Assembly: GCA_022453515.1 (NCBI GenBank)
Contig: JAJNNY010000086.1
Coordinates: 59,067 to 123,066, forward strand
Source of the DNA: Astrocystis sublimbata
Taxonomy: Eukaryota > Ascomycota > Sordariomycetes > Xylariales > Xylariaceae
Length of the DNA stretch: 64,000 nt
Reading direction: 5' to 3'
A model generated the notes under the pieces. That model was not told the DNA's origin, searched no databases, and was given only the letters and a program-made list of their open reading frames with translations. Each line of letters begins with the position of its first letter. The first letter of the stretch is position 1. A program made the position numbers and the translations under genes. This document shows positions 36,901 through 46,408 of this stretch, piece after piece.

Positions 36901-38488
36901 AGACGACGTCTGAGATCTGGCCGCCGCTGCCGTTCTCGGCGTAGAGGCCGGTCTGCGAGGAGCCCGGCGCGGCGATGAGCTCGAGGTCCTGGACGCTCGT
37001 GGCCTGCGCAACCTGGTAGTGCAGACACGTCACCATCTGCGCGTCCTCGGTCCGCGTGATGTCGATGATGAGGTTGCGGATCTGCCGGTAGAAGTTGGTC
37101 GTGTTGATGTAGTACTCCTGGTCGTTGCCGTCGGCCCCTACGCCGCCGCCGGTGTATTCGTCGGTGGACAGTACGCCTAGGCCGATGAAGGACGACGAGG
37201 CCAGGAGCGTCGGGCGGTTGTTGGCGTCGCCGATGGCTTGGGTCCCGAACGGCATGGGAATGGTGGAGGAGATGAGATAGGTGCCTGGAGGGAAATACAC
37301 GATGGCATTTTTCGTCGTCGACCCGTTGCACTTCGCGCCACATCGCTTGCCGTCTGTCATGGCCTTTTTGATCGCTTTGGTGTCGTCCTGAGTAATTAAA
37401 GATAGCCCATTAGTACGAGTATCACACAGTATCAGCAAGAAAGTGGCTGCGACGTGAGAGTTGGATAATGATTACCCCTGAACAAACTTACTGTAACACC
37501 GTCGCCAACAGCCCCATAGTCTAGCACATTACGGAACACCTTGTAGTCCGGGTCGTCGCCCCAAGGCACGGTACCCTTGCGAGCGATACTTCCCATCCAG
37601 AACGTGCCCGAAGCAGCGACTGCTCGTTTCGTCACATTCCCGGCCTTGGTCACGGCATCTGCCTCGGCCACGAGGGCTGCGGCCTCGGCTATTTCGTCCG
37701 TGATATTCAACAAGGGCAGGGGAGCCGTGCCATTAACCGTGGACGCCCTGTTCTTCGCCAGCGTGGTCCCCGGTTTCAATGCATACTTGTTACGCGGGGG
37801 TTGGCCAGACGTGCCTTGTTCCGCTTGGAAGACTCGGCGATGGCGTCGCGGACAACCTTTCGCGCCTTCTCGAGTGCTTGTGTGCTGGCTCTCTTCAAGA
37901 GAGGTGTGATGCTGGGGTCTGAAGTTCTCTTCAAGACAGGTGGGAGCATGGCTTCTGGCTGCTTTTCGGACCGTCCGAGCGACAAATTCGTGGGATGATG
38001 ATAGTCCAAGAACTCATCTTCAGTCTCGAGCTTGCTCTCTGCATTCCAAAGACTCCCAAGATCGTTAGGCATGCCCATCAGAAGCTCGGATGCAGAAATA
38101 GAAGAATCGTTCGCAGCAACAAGGGATTCGGTCCCGTTTGCAGCCCTCACCATGGCTCGGAACTCATCTATATCCAAGTCCAAAGCCCAATGGTCTGTGG
38201 AGTTTCCTCCATCAGAACTCTGTCTAGCCTGAAGAGTGGCTTGTATAGATCTAAGGCGCGTCATTTCATCATCCTCATATGCCTGCGCAAGCCCACAGTT
38301 AGCCAAGAACCTCTCAAATGGGTTGGGAACTTATATCCATCTGTTGACAGCCCGGACAGACGCTGCTGATCATGCGTCGGCCAAACTCCAACAAGAAATG
38401 CCCAGATTAGGAAAAGATGAGTGGATGAGTGTGTGGCACGACGCACAAAGACATAAGCAGCAACCCCGTCGCTCTTGCTCATCGTCAT
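33932..38488 (-). CDS. very large secreted GH55 / pectate-lyase-fold protein
   Basis: Supported exons are complement(33932..35492, 35569..35661, 35736..36068, 36141..37387, 37492..38282); the 5' exon is unresolved, and 38488 is only a possible ATG followed by a hydrophobic stretch. The core has two parallel beta-helix halves typical of GH55 exo-beta-1,3-glucanases: VLDYGAVGDGVTDDTKAI with FPPGTYLISSTI, and HIKDLGVTGDGVTDDT with FVDAGSYILTSTV. Then come FQDAS, VMLRVGNPGD and MWLWVADHMID. An unusual N-terminal region of about 260 residues precedes it. A Pro-rich linker and a cysteine-rich C-terminal module (CNCGGVDGKQGGYV...CYRW.IDPN) follow. The frame shifts at a five-base C tract (37796-37800); six Cs would join the two frames. 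It probably acts on cell-wall glucan outside the cell. Confidence 0.82.
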
Positions 38489-38610
38489 AAGTTTAAAGAA
38501 GGCGATGCTGTTATGTGCATCGTATGATGGGAATCGCCGCTTCGTTAAGAGTTCTTGTAGTTTGCTTCGCAGATTGCTATGCGCTAGAGCTTGCCCTAGA
38601 CAATTTCGTT

Positions 38611-39562
38611 TTAGCGAAGCTGACCTTGTGTCTTTGATGTGAACATCCATTGGGACCTGAAAACGTTGGACGTACAATTTTGCTCAGCTTTGACACCCAC
38701 CGCTGTGCCACAGCGAATAGGGGCGCAGCGTGTTTCCGAAGGCTCGCTCGCGTCGATATTGTTACCCCCTTCAATCCAGGTGGCGGGAGGAAACTCATCA
38801 CACGAGTATGCGATATTGGATCTCCTGCGAGCATTGATGGGCTCGTCTAAGATATAATTGTTTACTTCCCCGTTTGCACTAGGTCCCTTGGTGTCAGTCG
38901 TCCACCATTCGCCGTCGTGGCGGAAAATAGGTGCCTGGTCAAACTCAGGGCAAGTATGTGTCCTTTTCCAACTTGAGGGGCAAGACTGTGATCGACGTCG
39001 ACCCTGGCGCGATGTGCAAGCGCCGGTGTTGAAGTCGTATCCATACCTATTGCGGGGCACACAACTGTGGGCATGGGGGTTCAGGCCTCGCGAGGTGTGT
39101 GCGAAGTTGGCCATGTTGCGACAGATGGCAGTCATGTAGAAACAATTGTAGACGAGCAGGACACTTTGAGGGTAAAGATCGAGTACGTCAATGGCAGCAT
39201 CGTGTGGAGTTGGAGTGCTGTAATAAATTAGGCCAAGTCAAATCCGAGTCTGCAGATGAAAGAAAAAGGATTGTTATCAGGAAGTCTACCTATGTATGAA
39301 AGGGACAATGTCCGTAGACTTTACTGCTGTATTAAAGTGTCATATCTTGTTCATGGAGAAGTTTAGGGCAACACAGTGACTCAAAATCAGCCTTGAGAAT
39401 ATCAATAGTCATTACGTACTATGTGTAATAAAGATGAGGGTTGCCATTGACAAAATCTATGTGGCCGATATCGTAGTCCTGCGCATATTGGGCGACGGCT
39501 GGGGGAACCCATTGTGTGATACACAGCGCGGTGAGGTAAAGAATAAACTTTACAGACGCCAT
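38611..39562 (-). CDS. secreted NucA/NucB-type nuclease-like protein
   Basis: CDS complement(join(38611..39217,39420..39562)), 249 aa, with a 202-nt phase-2 intron. The N-terminus (MASVKFILYLTALCITQWVP then AVA) is a clear signal peptide with a likely cleavage after AVA. The mature protein is cysteine-rich, with CFYMTAICRNMANF and NRYGYDFNTGACTSRQG. Near the C-terminus is SCDEFPPATWIEGG, the hallmark of the NucA/NucB deoxyribonuclease family (PF14040); the Asp-Glu pair in it is thought to be catalytic. In fungi this domain is often attached to or near extracellular chitin-directed proteins. Here the gene is divergent from a CBM18-LysM gene. Nuclease activity is inferred from the motif alone. 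Confidence 0.78.
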
Positions 39563-39968
39563 GTTTTTGGTGATCTAGACAGAGTTGAAGATAGAATGAG
39601 TGGCCGTTCAATGACCATGGCTTGGTTATCGTGGTGTCGTGCGTAGAATCCTTCATATAGTCGGCTCAACTCTCTCCTGTAGGTGTACGGCCTGAAAGAA
39701 CCTCGACATGTTGGCTATTTGTAATTATCACAACAAACTATAGCTTTCTAGTCGCATACTATTTCCCTAAATCGTACGACTACCTTCGGCCGGCTTAACA
39801 GAACATGATTCCGCCACTGCTGTACCCCTTTGTCAGAGTCATTATCAACGCAGTCATCACCAACATAACTATCGCCAACTAAGTCATCGCCAAGGCACTT
39901 GCCACCAACATTGTCACATATGCGGCTCTAATCCTTACAGTTCCACGCTGAGTGGGCCATCAGGGGCT
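39563..39968. promoter_or_regulatory. shared divergent promoter, nuclease-like / CBM18-LysM genes
   Basis: A 406-bp interval between head-to-head genes. It may also contain a missed first exon for the CBM18-LysM gene, because that gene's ATG at 39969 is not followed by a signal peptide. An unsplit frame runs upstream of that ATG without looking coding. Confidence 0.5.
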
Positions 39969-41760
39969 ATGGATCGCCTTCTAGACCTCCCATTTTCCTG
40001 GGGAAAGTGTCAGTCTGGAAACTGCACCATACCAGACGGTGCATTGCCAACTGGCCAACCCCTCTTCTCTGGAAACACGACCGACGTCACATGCGGTGGA
40101 AAGAACAATTATGTGTGTAGCGAACTATACGGACTCTGCTGCAACAAGGATGGGAAGTGTGGGTCAAAAATATCGGACTGTGGCGCGGGTTGGTGAGTCT
40201 AACTTCCTCTCTCTACCCCCCTCCCCTCTCTCTCTCTCTCTGTGTGTGTGGCTTTCATATAGCCCAACGGTATTTTTTGGAATTCCAACACTGACCTAAC
40301 GCGAACATCAAGTCAACCTAAGTTTGGGAAGGGTTGCGAAAAGGGTTCTGCGTCGCCCACCACCAGGGCTGCTCCCACAACCACGACCTCTCTGGGCAAT
40401 GGTATTGCGACCCCAACGCCGTACCAGACCAAAATGGTCAGCGACTGCGACAACTTCCATCTAGTCAAGAAAGGGGATACCTGTGCCAGCATCGCCGCCA
40501 AGCAAGGGATCTCTCTGGCCAACTTTTACGCATGGAACTCCGATGTGGGGTCCAGCACCTGCGCATCTTTGAAGCCAGACTATTACGTCTGTGTCGGGAT
40601 CCAGTCGTGCACGACGAATGCATTCGGCCTAGTAGTCCCCCAGCCTTCGGGCGCGTCGTGCGGCGTGCAAGCCCGCAGCAAAGGTGGTGACACTATCATC
40701 TTGCATAAATCGGGCAAGCCCATCTCTAGCCTTGTGAACTGCAAGGATGCCTGGTACGTACATTTCCCCTATAAATCAACATTTCATCCCTTGACCGTAG
40801 TCAGTCTATGCCCAACTAACTTCGTACAACGTCCAGCTTGGATACTGTTGGATGCACCAACCTCTACTTTGCGGAGGGCAAGTATTGCAATCTTCACTCT
40901 GGCAAGGAGACTCATGTCGCCTCCACCACTTCCGAGTATCTCTTCTACGATGCGAGCTGCTTCGTCTGCCCGTCCAAATGCCTTTCAGGCCGTTCGCCGC
41001 CGGCGGGTGCTACGTGCAATGTACAAGCACTAAGCGGCGGGGGCACCACCATCATATCCTACAATTCGGGCGAGGAGGTAAAAAGCATCAGTGCATGTGC
41101 TGCAGCCTGGTAAGTGTTATTATTCCCTTCATAACGGAAATCATCTGTTGGGACAAAGTTGTAAACGAAGAAGCTAATACCTAACCCCTTTTCCGCACTA
41201 CCCAGCCGAGCTACGTCTGGATGCACCAACCTTTACTATACCCCCGGCAAACACTGCAACTTACACGCCGGCACCGAGACGCACAAGCCTAGCTCGACGT
41301 CTCAGTATTACTTCTACGATGCGTCTTGCTTCGAGTGCGCCACGCCGTCGTGCTGGACAGATTCTCAGGGGCTGGCTGTTCCCAAACCTTCAGGCGCCGT
41401 TTGCAACGTTGTAGCCTACAGCACGGATAAGACGACGATTGCTTCGTACTCGTCGGGAGAAGCGGTCAAAAGCATCAAGGGTTGTAGTGCGAAATGGTAC
41501 GTTTTCTCTCTTTCTTTCTTTCATCCGATCTCCCCCAAATCCTCTTTTGTCAGAAGGAGGGCGATCAAGGTTTTCACACCTTATACTACGTAACTGTGAG
41601 ACACTAACAACTTGATAATAATAGCCTGGCAACGTCAGGGTGTACGAATTTGTATTATGAGGCTGGGAAACATTGCAATCTACACTCCGGCGTTGATGGC
41701 CACAACCCAAATCCAGCGGCCCCTTTTGTTTTCTACGAAGCGAGCTGCTTTGAGTGCTGA
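39969..41760 (+). CDS. CBM18-LysM protein with three cysteine-rich repeats
   Basis: CDS join(39969..40192,40313..40753,40837..41109,41206..41496,41625..41760), 454 aa. The order is a CBM18 chitin-binding module ([20 protein letters not shown] then DCGAGCQPKFG), a Thr/Pro linker, a LysM ([39 protein letters not shown]), then three copies of a roughly 80-residue module. Each copy has a [TS]I..[YH].SG..[VI].S[IL]..C...C start, a GCTNLY[FY]..GK.CNLH[SA]G centre and an F[VY]..SCF.C end. All four introns split a Cys codon as TG|C. The role is probably binding of chitin or glycan outside the cell. The 5' end is uncertain: no signal peptide is visible. Confidence 0.85.
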
Positions 41761-42731
41761 GGTACATAGTCGAGAAAGACTTAGATAGAAACATTGAACG
41801 TAGGTGCAAATCTAACAGCTGTAGTCTCCTGTATATCCTATCAAGCAATCATATCTGCATTACGTATTCCCTTAAAGAATATGTCTCCCACTAATTAATA
41901 TAGCCTTCGGTTTCTTAGTTACAAGAGCTTGGGCAGCTAGTCAAATTTCCTTCCATAGGTATCTAGATATTGAATGCCAACAACCACAACTCTTTTCTTC
42001 TTATGTGAGCAACTCTGCATAGAACTCTAGCTGTAGCTAGTCCAGCTTGCAACTTCATAAATCCCGGGATTTCTACAAGAGAAGTACATATCCAGGAACG
42101 TTGCAACCAGGGGGCAAATCGTTTTTATTTCTTTAACCTGCGGCAAAGACGAAAACAGACTATGCACCGATGCATATTAAAAGGCAATATAATGGAACCA
42201 ACGAACATATGATTCTGCTGACATGCTGATGCACGAGTCTGCTCTGTGTTGAATGCATGTTGGTAATCGAGCCCCGCTTCTACCGGAATCTACGCGATGT
42301 AGCATTTTCATGGTGGTTGGATATAGCATAACAATGAAGCCTTGCTGCAATTTCGATAATGGGCCCATCTTCTCACCGCTTCTTCCCTGATAGTTTCGTT
42401 GTTGGTCGAACAAGACGCATTAACCCACTATTTATCTTCTCAACTACCTACGACTTGAGAAATACCATCAATAGCTGGGAACGATCTCGCTTACCTAGAG
42501 CCCGCAGTACGCCGGTTGGCTTGTCGGTTCAATGGCTATGACGGTCGGCAAAATCAACTTGCACCTGGAAACATTGCCACAAATGTGACACCAGTGGAGG
42601 TTCCTGTCGAGGTTGTTCGGGATCCAACATCATTATCAATGTATGGTGTTCCCAAGACAGGCCAAAATGGGGATCAGGCTTGAAATTGTACGTTGAGTAT
42701 AAATGGTGGATAGTGTAGGTATTTGAAACTG
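41761..42731. other. intergenic, no gene seen
   Basis: 3' flank of the CBM18-LysM gene. Short frames at 42177-42413 (minus) and 42359-42541 (plus) are not supported. Confidence 0.5.
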
Positions 42732-43503
42732 TCATTTATCGTCACTGGTCTGCCTCTCCGGTAAATTCCAATCGTCATCTGCCAGGGGACACGGCTGCTC
42801 TTTCCTCTCCCCAGTCATCCACAAAGCCGACTCCTCGTAATTCAGCGTAAACATCAAATACCTCGGGTCGTCATGATTGACGAAGAGCTTGAGATCCGCC
42901 GGCCGCTTCGTGTCGTACATACAGCACATGCTATCAATGATGTCGTCGCGCGCCTCCAGGAGGCGCGGCCGACAGCCAGTCGTGGATGGTGACGAAGTCG
43001 TTTCCCGGCGAGGGCCGCACGACGACCTCGAAGGTCTTGCCGCGCGGGCGTGGTTGCCAGCAGCATTCCAGCAGCCACAGCGGCTGCTGCGGCGGCACCT
43101 CTGCCACGGGCGACTCGTCTTGCTCGGGGTCGAAGTCCGGGAGCGGCCCGAAGCGGAAGCCTTCGCCGCTCAGGGGATCGCCGGGCTCGGGCGGGTCGAA
43201 CAGGTGGGAGTAGTGCTCGTTGGCCCAGTCGCCTTCCCAGCGGTCGATCTCGTTCACGCCGACGGTGATGGAGGAGACCTTGGGGTCGGTGAGGGGGCAC
43301 TGGGAGATGGGATGCCAGGTGGGATTCGCCTCGTCGGCTCCGAGCGCGTATGGTTTCAAGGAGCCGTGGGATATAATCCAGATGGAGGAGTGGAGAGGGC
43401 CGTTGAGAGTCCAGAAGATGCGGTCCGCCTCGGGAGTGTGTATGGGTGGTTTTAGGACGGCGCGCAGTTCCTCGTAGGTGGGATGGATTTCTTGTTCAGA
43501 CAT
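42732..43503 (-). pseudogene. paralog B of the 32.8-kb gene, frameshifted
   Basis: It starts MSEQEIHPTYEELR at 43503 and matches paralog A over its whole length (PEADRIFWTLNGPLHSSI, HPISQCPLTDPKVSSITV, HYSHLFDPPEP, LLECCWQPRPRG, DFVTIHDWLS). After HDWLS, near 42963-42972, eight bases present in A are missing. The frame therefore runs into a short wrong tail ending at 42934, while the true continuation (MCCMYDTKRPADLKLFVNH to DDDWNLPERQ) lies in another frame down to 42732. No intron exists where A has one. A shortened protein of about 189 residues could still be made, so 'pseudogene' is a judgement. Confidence 0.78.
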
Positions 43504-44561
43504 TGATGCGATAGTAATTGAATTTGAATTTGACTTCGTTCAGTATATACATAATGGCAGTAACATAGTATTATACAAAGTTACAACATATAAATGATCA
43601 AAAAGCTGTAGCAGGATGACCATAATTGATAAGACTATATAGTTATATGTGAAAGTAAAACTTACTAGAAGTGCTCTATTAATGTTAGCTCCTCATGCAT
43701 GAGCCCAAGGACACCAGTATGCGACAACCAGGTTGAAGATTGGTTAATGCTGCCCCGCTACCACTGGGACCTGCTCAACACCAAGAGAAATTAGAGAATG
43801 CCCTTCCTTTGAACTTGAATTACCCAACGAAGCACTGATATTTTTATATGAAACCAAAAGCATAAAAGATTGAAGAAGTGATAAATTTTAATCATGTTTC
43901 AGTATAGTATCGCAAAATGTGTTCCTAGCCAAGCTACCTAGCCTGTAGATGAATCTTTGCCTTACACATCAGACCAGGATCGCAACTCAGCTGGACCTCG
44001 GCACGTGCCTGGTTTGGGCTTTCAATCGTATTTGGGGAGTATTGGACGCTAGCACTCTCTGGGCAGAGCGTAAATAGTTGACGTCACAGGCGGGCGGCGG
44101 GCACTCGTCGCTTGAGATAGCAGATAGCAGGGTGGGGGAGCTTTTGTCCCGCATCTGGCCAAGTTCTGCTCGAGGTCGAATTCTCAATTCTGCTTGACAT
44201 GCCAGATGCAATCGGTAGCGCAGATCCAATAGCGTCACTGCTGCGGCCCATCTTTATGTCTCGATCTGCCTCCATCTCACCAATCATTCCGCCAGTCGGG
44301 TACCAATCACACAACTCGTCCCGCTAGTCATCTACGCTTGCAGCATTATCTAAACCTAGACAGCTTCAAACTCAATTCGCACCTCAATTCACCCCTCAAT
44401 CACCACCACCACCACCACCACCACCACCACCATCATCCCACGCGATACCCTCCCTGTTCATACCTACCTCGTAGCAAGCCCCTCTTGCTACCAGACTCCC
44501 ATCTGTGATACCCTCACCCCATTCTCCTCTCGTAATACTTTTAATCCCACCCGCAGTCAAG
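43504..44561. other. intergenic and OM14 leader
   Basis: No supported gene between the paralog and OM14. The last part is the C-rich leader of OM14 and contains the CAC repeat listed separately. Confidence 0.5.
44401..44431. repeat. (CAC)n microsatellite
   Basis: About ten CAC units in the 5' leader of the OM14 gene. Confidence 0.9.
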
Positions 44562-45355
44562 AGTAAGCAGCCCAAGCAAAGCCGCCCACAAAGGCGGTCA
44601 ATGCGGTGCCAGCTAACACGGGTTTTTCCGCAGTGTCGTACGCCGACGTCGCCGCCTCTGGCCCCAAGCAGACTCCTGAGGAGGTACGTCTCCATCTCTC
44701 TCGTTGCATCCAGCTTGCGACCCAGGCCGGAGGAAAAACACAACTAATCGCACAACTTAATTGTCCAGGCCGCTGCCCCGCAGCCACCACAGATCATCCC
44801 GACCGAGACCGCCAGCACGTCATCGCTGATCGACGTCGACGCGCCCTCGGTGCGCTCCGTGCCCTCTGATTTCCTCGAGCAGGACATCCAGACCGAGACG
44901 CAGGAGAAGCGGAAAGAGCTCGAGGCCGACGCCGCCGACGCCGCCGCACGTGCCCGCGCCGAGGCCGACCTGGCCAAGAAGAAGAGCGCCAAGAAGGCCC
45001 GCAAGGCCGACAACGCCATCACCAACTTCTTCGCCAACCTCAGCGACAACACGAGCAAGGCCATCGTGGCCGGGAATCTGGCCGCCGTCGTCGGTCTCAG
45101 CGCCTACCTCGGCTACAAGGCTCTCGGCCTCTACGAGCGTGGTCGCCTGACCGGCAAGAACATCGGCATCGGGGCCGGTATCGCGCTTGGTGTTGGTCTG
45201 TTTGAGGCGGCGCTTGGAGGGTAAGTTGCCGTTGCCCATGTTCTTCTGTCCTGTGTCCCTCTGCCGGACGCGGTGCAGATGCGATTGAATACACCGATTG
45301 CTGACATTCCCACGGCAGTTACATCTACAAGGGCAAGAAGAACGGCGAGCAGTAA
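44562..45355 (+). CDS. mitochondrial outer-membrane protein OM14-like
   Basis: CDS join(44562,44634..44683,44769..45220,45319..45355), 179 aa. The N-terminus SYADVAASGPKQTPEE and the C-terminal block (NLSDNTSKAIVAGNLAAVVG, LSAYLGYKALGLYERGRLTG, IGAGIALGVGLFEAALGGYIYKG) match the fungal OM14 family, which has about three membrane segments and aids import of proteins at ribosome-associated mitochondria. A charged helical region (EKRKELEADAADAAARARAE) lies between. No ATG precedes SYADV in exon 2; splicing GTAAGC (44563) to CAG (44631-44633) joins A to TG and creates the start codon. A CTAAC branch site supports this intron. Confidence 0.88.
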
Positions 45356-46408
45356 AAGTAATTAGCTTGGGATTATATCGGAACGAAGACACGAGTACAT
45401 CATGAAAGCCTCAACTTCAGCAGAAATCCAAAAAAGAAAAAACCAAAACTTGTTCAGTTTTTGCATGTGAACGGGGCAGGGTACGGTTTGACAGCCGCAG
45501 CGTGTGTACGCAATGGCCACATTTTGGAGTTCTCTGCTCATTGTTTGGTTGCAAGTTCTCTTCGTCTAGGAAACAATGTCTACCTCAAATTGCTAACAGT
45601 ATATATGTCCTCGTATCTTGTACGCATGGGGCTTATCGATATCCACGAGCTTGAATGATAGACATGTGACTCGCCCGCACCTGACGGAATATCAAATGTG
45701 TTAGTGATGCAGGTACGACGGAGGTGTTGGAAGGAAGGTACCAGGGACAGTGTGTAATTCAGACCCGTCACGGCTGCTGTCACGCTTGCTGTCACGCTTG
45801 CTGTCACGCTTGCTGTCACGCTTGCTTCAATCTTCTTCACCTTTACCACCCACTTTCTCAACAACACCCAATGCCCAAAAGAAAAACAACTCTCTGCATC
45901 AAGGGGCCCTCGTCACCCTCGATCCCAGTCTAGACCCATTGCTACTTCACATCCAAATGACTCATTGCTGGCGTTTGCTGGCACCATCGCCTCGTTATCA
46001 AAAACCAGCCCCCACGCGCGGCACTTCGGAGGCGCATCCGAGATGCAGATACCATGTCGATCTGGTCGCCTCGTCACCGCGTGAACGCGCCCCCTTGTAT
46101 TCCAGATGCAAGCAACTAGGCTGGATGAGGTTGCGCGTCAGCAACCCCGCAGCAGCTGAGACCGCCTACCTGGTCGCTGCTCCCCTGTCGCATGCAGCAG
46201 AGGATCAGCCCAGTCCAATCATGCCGAGTCTTCACCTTGGTCGCATTTCCCTTCCCGCTCTGGCCTGCTGTTAACGAGATGAATATGTTACAGATCGCTT
46301 TTTCTTATCCTCGTTTCTCTGTTAGACTTGCGAGCACCTGTGGTTGCCTGAGAATGAGATGGTTCTAGAATACCCTCTGCTTGGTGATTCTGCAGAGCCA
46401 CGCGCTCA
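45356..46408. other. intergenic, no gene seen
   Basis: Contains the 12-bp tandem repeat listed separately. The open frame at 45750-46274 is driven by that repeat and is not supported. Confidence 0.5.
45775..45822. repeat. 12-bp tandem repeat, four copies
   Basis: The unit tgctgtcacgct is repeated four times without mismatch, followed by a partial fifth copy. Confidence 0.92.

Noticed and set aside
40229..40250. TC/TG repeat next to the CBM18 exon
   Set aside because: A small microsatellite inside an intron; no further meaning seen.
45750..46274. 174-codon frame with an LLSR repeat
   Set aside because: The repeat comes from the 12-bp minisatellite, and the remainder has no family signs.
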